Origin: Cyanidiococcus yangmingshanensis
Lineage: Eukaryota > Rhodophyta > Bangiophyceae > Cyanidiales > Cyanidiaceae
NCBI GenBank assembly: GCA_013995675.1
Contig: VWRR01000013.1
Coordinates: 1 to 64,000 of the forward strand
Length of the DNA: 64,000 nt
Direction of reading: 5' to 3'
The first letter of the stretch is position 1, and every line of letters starts with the position of its first letter. Under the pieces are notes generated by a model. It searched no databases. It was given only the letters and a program-made list of their open reading frames with translations, and was not told the DNA's origin. This document shows, one piece after another, positions 32,781 to 43,496 of the stretch. The translations under genes and the position numbers were made by a program.

Positions 32781-33992
32781 ATGGGGGATAAGGGTTTTCA
32801 CTCGCCTGCACCGAACCGCGTGACGAGTTCCGTTGAACCTTCAGGGAACGGTGCTTTGTCCGGTGCGGACGCGTCGCTAAGCGCGTTGGGCAGCGAGAAC
32901 GCCGCTGGCGTGTCTGGTGCGGGGCGACGTTCCCCGCTGGACTGGCTCGCAGCCGGGCGAGGTGAATGGGAGCGGATCGAAGCTAGTCCTGTTCAGGACG
33001 AGGAGCACCTCGGAGCTGCTTTGGATCAAGCGTTGAACTATGAATTACGGATCATGGCGGGAAACTCGAATCGTGAGCTCGCAGCTGCGATTGCGCGCAA
33101 CCTGAAAATCGAGCTCATGGAAGCTGATGTTCGACGCTTCTCTGACGGTGAGATCTATGTCTCAATCAAGGAGAATGTTCGTGGGAAGGATGTCTTCGTA
33201 GTGCAAGCAACGTCGCCGCCAGTGAACGACAACTTGGTGGAGCTACTCCTGATGATCGATACGCTGAAACGTGCCTCGGCGAAGCGTATCACTGCGGTTA
33301 TGCCTTATTTTGGTTATGCTCGTCAGGACCGCAAGTGTGCCCCGCGAGTGCCCATATCGGCGCGTCTGGTGGCGGACCTACTCGAAGTGGCCGGCGCACA
33401 TCGGGTGCTTGCGTTTGAGCTTCACGCAGGCCAGATTCAGGGCTTTTTCCGTATTCCCGTGGATCACATGTACTCGGTACCAGTCTTTGTCGGGTATCTA
33501 CTGGAAAACAACTTTGATGGCTTGACTGATCCGGTTATTGTGTCACCAGATGCAGGCGGTATGGAGAGGGCTCGGGCGTTCGCGAAGCGCCTCAACGCGT
33601 CGCTGGCGATCATCGACAAGCGGCGGAGTGGGCCCAATGTCGCCCATGTGATGCACATCATTGGCGAGGTTCACAGGCGGGATTGTATTATCATTGATGA
33701 TATGGTGGACACAGCAGGAACGCTGACAGAGGCCGCCAAGGCCCTGAAAGACCACGGCGCACAAAAAGTCCACGCCTATATTGTGCATCCAGTCTTGAGT
33801 GGCCCTGCACTGGATCGTATCCGCGAGTCTGCCATTGACAAACTGGTGGTGACGAACTCGATCATTATAAGCGACGAGCGAAAGCGTCAGAGTGGGAACA
33901 AGATTGTTCAGTTGCCAGTGGATTCGTTGTTTAGCGATTGTATCAAACGCATCCATCGCGAACAAAGTGTATCCAGTTTATTTGATCAGTAA
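32781..33992 (+). CDS. PRPS: Ribose-phosphate pyrophosphokinase (PRPP synthetase)
   Basis: The longest frame opens with GTG; ATG at 32781 gives 403 residues. The first ~85 are Ser/Ala/Gly-rich with few motifs and may be an organelle leader. The enzyme core begins RIMAGNSNRELA and has FSDGEIYVSIKENVRG, PYFGYARQDRK (about 176-185), HAGQIQGFF (215-223), SPDAGGMERARAFAKRL and the PRPP-binding loop DDMVDTAGT (306-314). It makes PRPP from ribose 5-phosphate and ATP for nucleotide, His and Trp synthesis. The residue before LHAGQ is Glu rather than the common Asp. No frame breaks. It converges with the CCB-like gene. Confidence 0.95.
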   Translation: MGDKGFHSPAPNRVTSSVEPSGNGALSGADASLSALGSENAAGVSGAGRRSPLDWLAAGRGEWERIEASPVQDEEHLGAALDQALNYELRIMAGNSNRELAAAIARNLKIELMEADVRRFSDGEIYVSIKENVRGKDVFVVQATSPPVNDNLVELLLMIDTLKRASAKRITAVMPYFGYARQDRKCAPRVPISARLVADLLEVAGAHRVLAFELHAGQIQGFFRIPVDHMYSVPVFVGYLLENNFDGLTDPVIVSPDAGGMERARAFAKRLNASLAIIDKRRSGPNVAHVMHIIGEVHRRDCIIIDDMVDTAGTLTEAAKALKDHGAQKVHAYIVHPVLSGPALDRIRESAIDKLVVTNSIIISDERKRQSGNKIVQLPVDSLFSDCIKRIHREQSVSSLFDQ

Positions 33993-34680
33993 AGCGTCAG
34001 GGTGACGCACTACAAAACGAGTACGCGTTACCGTCTCTTGTCGCGGATAAGCTGTGGGCACGCGTACACCCCGTGACGTCGGTACTGTGAACGGGGAACT
34101 GCATCCCAACGGATGTCTAGACTGGTGCGCTGCTCAAGCAGATAGGTAGACTGATGAACACGAAATCAGGACGTGACTTAAACCGGCATCGGCTCGCGCG
34201 CCAAGGAATCGGTCCAAGAGGGTTTCCTTTCGTAACTCTGGAGATGGTGAGGGTTCGCTGGCGGTCGCAGTGGTGCAGTGATATCCGTGCTGCATGGGTG
34301 GAAACGAACGTCCATCGCGCGCCGCAATCACGCTGCACCAAGCAAGTGGAGCCTCTGCATGATTGCTTTTCGAAATCATCGTCGTCGTGGTCGTCATCGT
34401 CATGATACCAGCTTAAAAACTGAATCCAGGGATCCGTGACTTTGCCATGAGTCTGCGAGAGGCCGGCGCTAATCAGAGAACAATTGTAACCGAGCATTCA
34501 CAAGGAAGCGTGCAGCATGGCAACCGCAGCGACCGACGTTTTGCAGCCAGCCCAAAGGCAAAGGTCAGCCGCGAAGAAGATAATCCCTCGAGATCAAACC
34601 TCGAATGGATATTGACTCGAAACCTGTCACTGCGATGCTAAGCGAATTTCTAGCGCTTGCGAGGTGACACGCCGAAGCGT
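33993..34680. other. Convergent intergenic region with GTC/ATC triplet run
   Basis: Between the 3' ends of the PRPP synthetase and CCB-like genes. A CATCGTCGTCGTGGTCGTC-type triplet run lies at 34377-34404. No gene recognised. Confidence 0.55.
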
Positions 34681-35745
34681 TCAATGGCAAAGGGCGCGCA
34701 ACCACCGGTAATCTGAACTCGTCAGTACCTTTGGGACTGGTGTGACGACCAAAAGAAGCCACGTCCCTGAGGCCAAGTGCTCCGCTGGCGAACCTGCAGT
34801 CCGATGGAGTGGCTCCAGGAGTGCACCGCCCGGCCGCATCGGCTCCAAGAACGGAAAACAGGCGGCAGTTGGGATCTCCGTCATGTCTGGGATGTAGATG
34901 CCCCGTCCCGCTTCTAGGACTCGGTCGATAATCTCGCCTCGGTCGGATACGTGATACTTGTTTTGTGAATCCGATTTTTGTATCCGCAACGCTATGCTTA
35001 GCGCTGGTGAGGCATGAAGCTCGATGACATGACCAGTGTTACCATGGAATAGGAGAGCAAGAATCGGAACACGCGGCTCGAAGAGGTTCGCCAGCGCCAT
35101 TGCGAGCGCCCTGAGACCTCTCGTATGTGCACCTGCGGAACGAGGTCCGGTTTCTGCACGCATGGCCACGATGGACGCGCTTGGTTCAGAGGTTGTTGCG
35201 CGCTGTTCGGCTCTCTCTTCCGGTGCTCTGGCTTCCAGCTGGGCCAAGGTGATAACGCAGATACTCGCGAGCGCTGCGAGCACCTCGCTGGTCTGCAGCG
35301 GTGTCCACGAACTCGCAAGATCTTCACTTGAGCCAGCTTCAGATAGCAAGTGGTTTGTCGCAAGGAGTAGCAAGCATAGCAAGCCTAGAAGAAACCGCAG
35401 TTGCGGTCCATCTAAACCTGGAACATAGAAGCCACCACCACGTTCGACAGCTGCCGAGGGGCGAGCGTACCACAAGCCCCGCGAACTCTTCTGAGTGCGC
35501 TTCTCGCTGTCACCAAGATCAGCCCGAATCGTTGTGCATTTTTCCAAGAAGCGAAAACGGTTAGAGTGTCTCAAAGACCAAAAGGATCGAATTCGAGGCC
35601 GCGAGAACCACCAACGCTGTAGCGACTGGCTGCTGGACCCAACCCGGCTCAAAGAGGGTCTTGTCCTTGGAACTCCAAAGACTGTCAACGAGAACGCCAG
35701 AACGAAGGCGTGGTCCAAGTTGAACGCTTCACTTTGTGTTCGCAT
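34681..35745 (-). CDS. Cofactor assembly of complex C protein, CCB2/CCB4-like (plastid)
   Basis: The longest frame opens with GTG; ATG at 35745 gives 354 residues. The first ~100 residues are Arg/Ser-rich with few acids and fit a plastid transit peptide. The mature part starts FYVPGLDGPQLRFLLGLLC with two close hydrophobic segments (LGLLCLLLLATNHLL and SEVLAALASICVITLAQL) followed by a soluble domain that ends with SDYRWLRALC. This architecture matches the CCB2/CCB4 family, which helps attach the extra heme ci to cytochrome b6 in thylakoids. I cannot tell CCB2 from CCB4. The motif evidence is modest, so another plastid membrane protein is possible. Confidence 0.6.
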   Translation of the reverse strand: MRTQSEAFNLDHAFVLAFSLTVFGVPRTRPSLSRVGSSSQSLQRWWFSRPRIRSFWSLRHSNRFRFLEKCTTIRADLGDSEKRTQKSSRGLWYARPSAAVERGGGFYVPGLDGPQLRFLLGLLCLLLLATNHLLSEAGSSEDLASSWTPLQTSEVLAALASICVITLAQLEARAPEERAEQRATTSEPSASIVAMRAETGPRSAGAHTRGLRALAMALANLFEPRVPILALLFHGNTGHVIELHASPALSIALRIQKSDSQNKYHVSDRGEIIDRVLEAGRGIYIPDMTEIPTAACFPFLEPMRPGGALLEPLHRTAGSPAEHLASGTWLLLVVTPVPKVLTSSDYRWLRALCH

Positions 35746-36323
35746 CGGCTCGGGTAACCCGTCATCCTCTGCTCTCAGACGGAAGCACCGTAACGAATCG
35801 CTACCAAGCACGATTCCTCATCACCGTGATCATGGCCGAGGGCACGCGCGCCCCGAAGGAACGGCAGTCATATGCGCGGGCATGCCGGTGCGCCCACCCG
35901 CAACGCAACCGGCTATATCGTTGACTCAGTCACCAAACGGATGGCTGAAAATCGGATCTCGATACAGAAAGCCCAAGTAATGGTTAACTGTCTGGAACGG
36001 ATCTCGGTAGAAAAGGAGCGAACGATACGTACCCGAAATTCATCATCCCGATACGCTCAAGTCGGAGACAACCGAGGACACGTGTCCAGACAAGCAATAT
36101 CTCCAAACCATCGTACGCATGCATACATGCATTCCGAGTTGCATGCGTGCGCTCGAACGTGATCCGGATCATCGCGGACGCTCAATGGCCCTCGATACAC
36201 GCATCAGTGTGCTATGCATGCGTGGTGGTAACGGCGCACGCACACCACGCACTCGAGTGAGCGTTTCTGTGGAGCACCCAGACATCCAAATACGAGTGCC
36301 GGAACGTGATCGGTCCACGTACA
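35746..36323. other. No recognised gene
   Basis: Upstream of the CCB-like gene. No motif, RNA gene or repeat recognised. Confidence 0.45.
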
Positions 36324-36760
36324 TCATGTTGCTGCCGAGTCGCGCATCGCGCCTGCCAATTCCGTCCAGATGCGCGTAAGTAACAGCTCGAAAAACTTGA
36401 GTAACGATTGGTACTCCGCGGGCTCGAGACGAATCTTGATCGCATTCAACAAGGGTTCGTTGTCGTCGGATCTCGTCAGCAATGTGTGCGCGCACTCGAA
36501 GACAGACCTGGGCATCAGCTTGGTGGCCGCTATGTCTCTCGTCATGCTTTTTCGTCACCTTAAGTGTCTGAGAGCCACTCCGAATGATCGCATACAAGTC
36601 CAGTTGTGAACCCATCCAGGGCTTCCGTGTCAGCCTCTGCAGATGAACCTGCCTGGAGCGCGACTGGTCGCCTAGTACCTTGAGCGCATGCTCACGATCC
36701 GACTCGGCCAGGCGAACCACGTCCCCGCAGACGTCTTTCGTTTCCCGACGAAGCAATTGG
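36324..36760 (-). pseudogene. Coding-like fragments in two frames, unknown protein
   Basis: Two adjoining blocks read like protein but in different frames: one with QVHLQRLTRKPWMGSQLDLY and IIRSGSQTLKV (frame ending near 36540), and a second with PRSVFECAHTLLTRSDDNE, LLNAIKIRLEPAEYQSLL and FFELLLTRIWTELAG running to 36324. A one-base change near 36530-36545 separates them. I do not recognise the family. The 5' part could extend upstream to about 37100 but is unclear. It could equally be one gene with a sequence error, a relic, or a spliced gene. Confidence 0.35.
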
Positions 36761-37221
36761 TTGAGTCTTTCGCAAAAGTGGCAGTTGCATCTCCGATGTT
36801 TCGTCGCAGGCATTGGATGGCAGTGGACGTTTACGATCCCACTGCACGAACTCGCACGCTTGCCGGGACACGCCCTCGGATCGACGGCATCAAGGCGTTC
36901 CATAAAGATGTCGCTGGGACACGTGTCCAGTCGGGCACGGGATCGGCGACGGCCAGCGAACATGCAAATGCCCGCTCGCGCTTGACGAGATCTGGTTGTA
37001 TGCCTGGCAGCGACGCTGCCGAAGCGGCCGCCGACGACAGGCCAGCAGGGCGCCTTTGCAACAGCAGCCGCATGGCCACCAGCCGTCGTCCTTCCGCCGT
37101 CGACCGGGCGATCGTAACTCGACCTGCAATGACGATCGCGATGGCGCGAAATCACTTTCCCGCCACTGCATACATCGATGGCGGCGTCAGACACTCAAGC
37201 GAACGGATTGAGTACGGGTTT

Positions 37222-39425
37222 ATGCTACGTCTGTGGCGAGGGGTCGCACGGGTGCTTCGAGGGCCAAACAACAGGCAGCAGGTGAGCAGCTGCCGACTCC
37301 TTCGAACGGCGGCTGCTATCTCAACACTAGCGCTTCTTTTCGGATGCTTCGTTCGGTTTGCCAAGAGACACTCGAGCCCGTCCATCTCAGCGACGAGTTC
37401 AGTGCTGTCGACTGGTGTTGGGTTTGATGCAGCCAAACTACGAGACTGGGTGCAGACGCCGAGCCAGTTTGAGGCCTGTGGAAGAAAACGCGTTCTCGGA
37501 CGCCGCCACGGCTGCGCTGCTGAGGGCAGTCCACGAGGCGTATTTGCTTGAGGCGTCGCCGTCCTCACAGCCGACGCTGCTTCATGAAGAAGAGAGCCCT
37601 GTTTTGCGAGGAGAGCTCATGGCGACATTTCCCTGTTCGTCGTCGCATGCTCATGCAAGACTCTGCGGAAGCCAAGGGGCTACCACCCGACCCGAGCAGC
37701 GACGGAGAGGCGACGATAATGGAGCGCCTCTGGAATGCGCATGGTGGTTGGGATGCGGCCTCTAGCCCTGCTATTGTTGCACATGAGCATTTCGTTCAAG
37801 AGCGATTTCAGCGAATGGCAATGATCATCGTGGATGTCTGGGACACGCACTGGTGCAAAACAGCCGCCATGCGAATCGAGCGACTGCTTATTCCGCAGCT
37901 GAACCGAGCACTGCGACAGGCCCGAAAACACGACATGCTCGTTATCCACGCACCGACTGATATCGTTCGTTTCCTGGAACGAAATGGAAACGTGAACGTA
38001 AAAAGAATGCGTCAGAATGCAAGGCGTTATGCCGAGGCATCGAATTCAGGTGCATCCCGTACCGCTGATATCAGTCAATCCGCATCAAGCTAGTGCAAGA
38101 AAATCGGACGCAGGTATACGCGCGCTGCCGCGGCCTGCGGGATGCATGTGCACTGCGGATTCTCGACACCGCTGTGAAGAGCAGTATGGATGGTCAGCGA
38201 TCCATCCCCACGTCGAGATAGATCCTCAGAGCGATGTCCTGATCGCGGACGACCTCGCGGAGCTAGTCTCAGGTCCTCGATGGCAGGCAAATTGAACTAG
38301 TGATCTATGCTGGAGTGCATCTGAATCTCTGCTTGACAACAGCCAAGCGAATATCGATGTATCATCTGAACCATTCGTGGTCACGCGTTCGCCAGTTCGG
38401 AGCCGCCAATCGATCGAATCCTCTTTGCTCGTGACCTCGTTGATGCGTTCACAAGCCACGACCCTGCGCGCAACCGCACACCCGAGCGCGGCCTCGAGAA
38501 TGCCATCGCCTTTTTGGAACGTGATCCCGGTGGCTTTGGCTCTGTTCGAATGCTTCGTGAGGTCTTCGCCGTCGATGGCGATCAGGCGAGACTCGCGGTC
38601 GCCCCATGGGGCTCGCTGTTGCGACCGCATTACTTTCGCGCCGGGTCAGCGGTTCCAGTGACCATAGAGACTTCGCGAATCGGCGGCGGTGAGCGGGACA
38701 TGCAGCATTCACCGACTCGACAGACCATCCAGATTGAGAAAAGCGGTGTATACTTGTGGCGGGAGGCTTTCGGTACGCTGCAAAGCGTTCGCCTCCGAGA
38801 CATAGATCCAATCGACATTCGACACCCAGATGTCACTGCCGGAGTCTACCTGCAGGTACCCAATGCGGAGCGACACTGTTCGCGATGTATCTCACTGGCA
38901 GCGCTACTCTCAAGCGACTCCCTGAAGGAGACGTTCGCGCTCAGCCCCGGCGCCAACTGCTCCAGTCGATATCATCAACGTCAAGTCGGCGCGTCTTGAT
39001 GGCGAACGCGACCAGTTCCATCAGCCTCAAAAGAAAGTCACAAGCACGGTCGCCCTCTCCGCTCAGTGTGCCTATCGAATTGCAATGCCCTTCGCGCCGT
39101 CGCGTGTTACACAACGCTTGTCTGTGTGGACGAGTGCGTCTGGGTGACAAGGTGTTCCGTCAACATCGCCGTGGTCGTCTACATGCGGGACGCACGTCTG
39201 CGATTATGACGCTGCTCGATGGAACGCGGGGCGCTTGTCTTGGCTCGTACACCCGTACTGTGGCCGCACGACTCGGAGAGCATGCTGGATCACGATGCGG
39301 ATCGTGTCCCCTGGCCAATGTATGTTGACACGGGAGCCCTTCAGACGGTATGGGTTCTCGTTCAGAGTCGCTCAGAAGATTCGCTTGTTCAGCGTCGTTA
39401 TACAGACATCGTGATTCAGTCCTGA
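37222..39425 (+). pseudogene. Isochorismatase-like hydrolase gene broken by several frameshifts
   Basis: Successive coding-like blocks lie in rotating frames. An ATG at 37222 opens a block with a hydrophobic segment (ISTLALLFGCFVRF). Then come VEENAFSDAATAALLRAVHE, MAMIIVDVWDTHWC with IHAPTDIVRFL (37830-37990), HPHVEIDPQSDVLIADDLAEL (38200-38260), IELVIYAGVHLNLC (38291-38332), RILFARDLVDAFTSHDP (38415-38465), a block to about 38860, VDIINVKSARLDGERDQFH (about 38967-39025), and VPWPMYVDTGALQTVWV up to a stop at 39423-39425. The DxWD-x-HWC, HAPxD, GVHxNxC and RDLxDAF order fits the cysteine-hydrolase branch of the isochorismatase family; the later part is unknown. By eye six changes are +1 and one is -1, and an in-frame TGA lies near 39207. 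The density of breaks argues for a decayed gene. Confidence 0.6.
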
Positions 39426-40258
39426 ATTGCATCAAGGTGGACGTTGCTTGAGAGGGCGTGCGCGCGGATACATCTGGGACCTTTGCGAAACTCGGCTGGA
39501 ATTCGATGATGCGTCCTACACCATCACCATCCGAGTCAATGGTCCGCAAGTCTCAGATGGTTGGGTTTCCGTGAAAAGACATCGAGGACCTTGCCGATCA
39601 CGCCCTCTTGCGGCCGCTCGCTGTCTAGGTCGTGGCTGCATACCACGTGACCGCAAGACGTCGTGTGGCTCCCTCTTGATTGCGAGCAATACCAGCGCAC
39701 TTGGCTGATTTGAACAAGAAGGTGCGCTCGTGAACCGTGTTATGATGATCGCCACGTTGGAGTGTCGTACCTCTCGGTAATGTCGGCGACAGCGGTCGAC
39801 TGGAATCGTCATCAAAAAGGTTTTACGCCAGCGAAAGCGATTGCAGCATGCTGTTTCTCGACAAGAACCCATCACAAGTTAATCCCACTGGCTGGATGCA
39901 ATCTGAGCGAGAGGTAGCATTTCAACTTGTGTCCCTACAGATACGCAACGTGTATCCGAAAAAGCGCTTTGGACGTTTAAAGGCTTTGTTGGAGGCTGGT
40001 CCCTGATGGCATGTTGCTCTTTGGGGTTAGTCGCCGCACTCCTCCTTGCAACAACAATTGCTCCAACGGGACCCGGGACACTGATCACCATGCAGCACGG
40101 TGATGCTACGCGTGCTTGCCTGGCTCACAGTCAGCGAACTCCCCAGTGTCACCGACTGTCGGCTGCGGCTGCCTTGACTCGCCTGTTTGGCCCGCCTGGT
40201 CACTGCATAGCCGAGCGACGCCATGAGTAACGGGAACGACGCTGCAAGCCTATTTTTA
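39426..40258 (+). other. Possible further coding-like fragments, unassigned
   Basis: Fragments with FLDKNPSQVNPTGWMQSERE and SLQIRNVYPKK near 39850-39960 and a hydrophobic run (MACCSLGLVAALLLATTIA) at 40006 in another frame suggest the end of a small membrane protein, but I cannot name it or set its limits. Confidence 0.3.
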
Positions 40259-41614
40259 TTATCGCCTCTGCAGCTGATGCAGCCGCCTTGATGCCTCCTC
40301 TAGAACCTGCTCCTGTTTGCAGAAAGCAAATCGAACCAGCGCATCAGCACGGTTCGCATGGTCTGCGCAATAGAACGCCGAGAGAGGTATGGGCGTTATG
40401 CCACACTCGAAACTCAGCCATCGAGCAAAGTTATAATCGGCTCGATCACGAGTTGCGTCATCGATTTCGAGCCCTGGAACCGCTAGCGCTTCCATTTCCG
40501 TCATGGCCTCTGGGAAGCGATTGACAAATCGGGGCACGTGTTCGAAACTAGCCACAACAAAGTAGCCACCCTGGGGAACGATAGGCCCGAGGTGGCTCTG
40601 AAAAAGGGCATCCACGAGTTGATCCCGGCGTCTCTGATAGAACGAGGCCAACTCGGAAAAGTAATGACGACGCTGCGCCTCCTCGAGACACTCGGCAACG
40701 GCGGCTTGCATTGGAGTGCAGACAGAGAAAACGATGAACTGCTGGGCATTATGAAAGCGTTGAATATGCGATTCCGGACCAATGATCCAGCCAATCTTCC
40801 AGCCGGTCACACTGAAAGTCTTGCCCGCTGAGAAGATCGAAACAGAGCGTTCGAACATGCCTTCCAGGGAGCCGAAACTAATGTGCTCACATCCATCGAA
40901 GAGGATGTGCTCGTAGACCTCGTCGCTCAAAACGGTCACCTGGGGGTGCGGTCGAATGATCTCTGCTAACCGCTCGAGTTCTGTCCGAGTGAGTACTTTT
41001 CCTAGAGGATTGTGAGGCGTGTTGATCATAAGAACACGGGTGCGGGGCCCTAGTACCTGACAAAGCGCGTCCCAGTCGATGGACCAGTCAGCGGCACTGG
41101 TCAGTTCGTTTGGCGTTGCCAAGGATGTCACGCCCTCTCTGGGTGTCCCTTTCCATTTGAATGGCACACAGCGCGGGATTCCACCGGCGAGTCGGATAGC
41201 GCCCAGGTAGATATCAAAGGTGGGTTCAAAGACCACGACTTCATCGCCCTCATCAACCAGACATGACAGCGTCAGGTAGAGCGCTCCTGAGGCGCCGTTC
41301 GTGACAAGCACGTTTTTGTTCGGGTCAAGTCTCTGTTTCGGGAATCGCACTCTACGGTAGAGGTCAGCGATCGCTCGCAGAAGCCGAGGATGGCCACGAG
41401 AGCGCGCGTACTGTTGGGTCTCGGGAGCTGCGTCTGTTGCTGCGCGTGTGGCAGCTGCAACAACCCATTCAGGAGGTTCCCAGTCAGGAAACCCCTGGCC
41501 AAGGTTGATTGCACGAAGTGCCGCAGCCAGAGGCGTAAACTCAAGCCATACCGAAGGCTTGTTCCCTAGCGCAGCCAGCCTTCGCGGCACTGAAACCATG
41601 GCAGAAGACGACAT
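40259..41614 (-). CDS. Kynurenine-type aminotransferase (class I/II PLP fold)
   Basis: A 451-residue frame from ATG. Motifs in order: INLGQGFPDWEPP, YARSRGHPRLLRAIA, VTNGASGALYL, the PLP-contacting NTPHNPLGKV (Asn202), SDEVYEH (Asp231 and Tyr234), the Schiff-base segment SAGKTFSVTGWKIGW with Lys265, and the C-terminal arginine region ALVRFAFCKQ. This set is typical of kynurenine/cysteine-S-conjugate beta-lyase aminotransferases, which transaminate kynurenine, glutamine or methionine-derived acids. No clear leader, so a cytosolic location is likely. Substrate cannot be told from the sequence alone. No frame breaks. Confidence 0.9.
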   Translation of the reverse strand: MSSSAMVSVPRRLAALGNKPSVWLEFTPLAAALRAINLGQGFPDWEPPEWVVAAATRAATDAAPETQQYARSRGHPRLLRAIADLYRRVRFPKQRLDPNKNVLVTNGASGALYLTLSCLVDEGDEVVVFEPTFDIYLGAIRLAGGIPRCVPFKWKGTPREGVTSLATPNELTSAADWSIDWDALCQVLGPRTRVLMINTPHNPLGKVLTRTELERLAEIIRPHPQVTVLSDEVYEHILFDGCEHISFGSLEGMFERSVSIFSAGKTFSVTGWKIGWIIGPESHIQRFHNAQQFIVFSVCTPMQAAVAECLEEAQRRHYFSELASFYQRRRDQLVDALFQSHLGPIVPQGGYFVVASFEHVPRFVNRFPEAMTEMEALAVPGLEIDDATRDRADYNFARWLSFECGITPIPLSAFYCADHANRADALVRFAFCKQEQVLEEASRRLHQLQRR

Positions 41615-42803
41615 GATAGCGTCTGTCGCGCTCAGCCGAGCCGGTTCGAGTCAACGATACCGAGTCCTCAAGGACAGCGTTCGTGGAGTACAACGCGACG
41701 AGCCGCAAGAAAGCCCTGAATGAAGCAGAACGAAACGTTTACGCTCGGTAGCCAACGGAGGAACACCATTACAGCGATTTCAATGGCCACGTCAGCGCGA
41801 CGCATGAGCACGTTCCAGTGCGGCTTCCTTCTCGCGACAAGCCGGATGGAGATCGACTTTGGTTGTGTGCCTCTGGCAGCACTCGTTGGGAAGTTTGCCT
41901 CGGGGATGTGAAGGACAGTAAGAGATGGATTGTCTCGCACATTCTATCGTACATAAGGGTAAATGATCATGCAGTGACACGGTTCTAATCCTTTTTCGAT
42001 TCTATCGTGTGGAAAGAGAATGATGATGCAGTGATACGGTCCAGAGCCTATGTTCAATTCTATCCTGTACACCGTCAATGCAACCGTGAATGGATGCTGA
42101 CCTCGTGTTGCATCCTATTGCACTCGCATAAATGGCCCGTGGGATTATCGATCCGATCATGGGGCTGTCCCCTCATAAACCGTTAGGCACCTCTAGAGGT
42201 ACCTAGCCGGCCCATGACTCGAAAACGAGCGCTACAGAGGATAGAGCTTGTATGCCAACAAATCCATTCATTCCAGTTCACTAGCCGCTAAATAGACTCG
42301 AGATGAGACGAGTCTCAATGCTTCAACGAAAGCAGTGACCTGAGCCTGAACCCCCATCCGATGCACCAAACCAGCCTTTCAAGAACGATCGAGAGACCAA
42401 CCGACTTGCAATGTTCAGAGAGCGCATATGGCAAGCCGCTGAACTGCAGGCCTACACAGCGCTCACCCGAAGCGATATTCCCCATGCTCAGCGCCTCTGG
42501 TTCGAAACCATGTATCCAACACGGAAAATATCAGAACCTCTATGCAATCGACGACTCGCGCCCATTCCTTTCCCCCATCTCCTTCGGACACTTTCTAGAC
42601 AGAGTCGCACAGGTCAACGATCTGGGGTGTACCAGACACCGTGGCAGCGCATCGCGGGTAGCCGTCGTCCGCCTAGGGCGGATGCGCGGTGCGGCGCGCT
42701 CCTTGGCAACAACGACGACGACGTCGTCGACGATGCCGTCGATACGCCTCTCGTTATTGAGGACGTCGCCAACGTTAGACTGCTCTGGAAGCGCGTATAT
42801 AGC
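41615..42803. other. Intergenic region with a 58-bp tandem repeat
   Basis: Divergent interval between the aminotransferase and eEF1B genes. Contains the 58-base repeat at 41941-42110. An open frame from 42411 runs into the eEF1B frame but its N-terminal part has no eEF1B similarity. TATATA is seen at 42796-42801, too close to the ATG to act as a usual TATA box. Confidence 0.5.
41941..42110. repeat. 58-bp imperfect tandem repeat upstream of eEF1B
   Basis: ATTCTATCGT starts at 41941 and 41999, and ATTCTATCCT at 42057, a period of 58. The first two copies also share ATGATCATGCAGTGACACGGT/ATGATGATGCAGTGATACGGT-like blocks; the third is diverged. Confidence 0.8.
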
Positions 42804-43496
42804 ATGGCGCCTTGTTTCAAAAGATTGGATACACCAACTGGTCTAGCTGTTCTGAATGAGTATCTTCTGGATCACTCGTACATTTCTGGGGTGCAGCCGT
42901 CGAAAGCGGACGCCGTCGTTTATGCGAACCTAGCACAGCGTGGCGGTGCTGCGCCAACGAGCTACCCGCATCTGGGGCGTTGGTATCGCCACATTAGTTC
43001 ATTCGACGCCACAGAACGAGATCAATGGAAGGGTGATGCAGATGGTATTGTAGAAACGGAACCTGAGGCGAAACAGGATGCTTTTGATGCGGATGATCTT
43101 TTCGAGTCTGACGACGAAGCGGCAGATGCGGAGGCGTATCGTCGACAGCAGGAACGAGCAGAGGCAGCGCTGCGCGAGAAGGAGAAACGAGATGCAGCCA
43201 AGGCTGCTCAAGGAAAGGCTACAGTTGCCAAGTCGAGCGTGGTGTTCGACGTGAAACCGTGGGAGGCCGAAACCGATCTGCAGGTGCTAGAGGCAAAGAT
43301 ACGACAGCTACAGATCGACGGCGTGACCTGGGGTGCGTCCAAGCTGGTGCCGATCGGCTACGGGGTGCGCAAACTCCAGATCATGGCAACGATCATCGAT
43401 GATCTGGTACCGTCCACGGACATCATTACTGAGGAGATTGAGGGCATCGAGGATTATGTTCAGTCCGTCGATATCGCAGCGTTCAACAAGATCTGA
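42804..43496 (+). CDS. Translation elongation factor 1B, beta/alpha (GDP-GTP exchange) subunit
   Basis: The open frame extends 131 codons upstream, but ATG at 42804 gives 230 residues, the normal family size, and starts directly with the GST-C-like N-terminal domain (LNEYLLDHSYISGVQPSKAD, then HLGRWYRHI). An acidic hinge with DDLFESDDE follows, then a charged helix, then the catalytic exchange domain with DVKPWEAETD, KLVPIGYGVRKLQIM and the end IEDYVQSVDIAAFNKI. It reloads eEF1A with GTP during translation. No frame breaks. Confidence 0.95.
   Translation: MAPCFKRLDTPTGLAVLNEYLLDHSYISGVQPSKADAVVYANLAQRGGAAPTSYPHLGRWYRHISSFDATERDQWKGDADGIVETEPEAKQDAFDADDLFESDDEAADAEAYRRQQERAEAALREKEKRDAAKAAQGKATVAKSSVVFDVKPWEAETDLQVLEAKIRQLQIDGVTWGASKLVPIGYGVRKLQIMATIIDDLVPSTDIITEEIEGIEDYVQSVDIAAFNKI

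Noticed and set aside
36169-37194. A 341-codon minus-strand frame
   Set aside because: Only a middle part looks like protein, and the downstream coding sense moves to another frame. The rest is Arg/Cys/His-rich shadow sequence, so I list only the coding-like part as a relic.
41630-41690. Possible tRNA T-arm (GGTTCGAGTC)
   Set aside because: The flanking bases do not pair into a T-stem and no acceptor or anticodon arms are seen, even allowing permuted halves. No tRNA was found anywhere in the window.
42411-42803. N-terminal extension of eEF1B
   Set aside because: The 131 extra codons have no family similarity and the ATG at 42804 gives the normal protein length.
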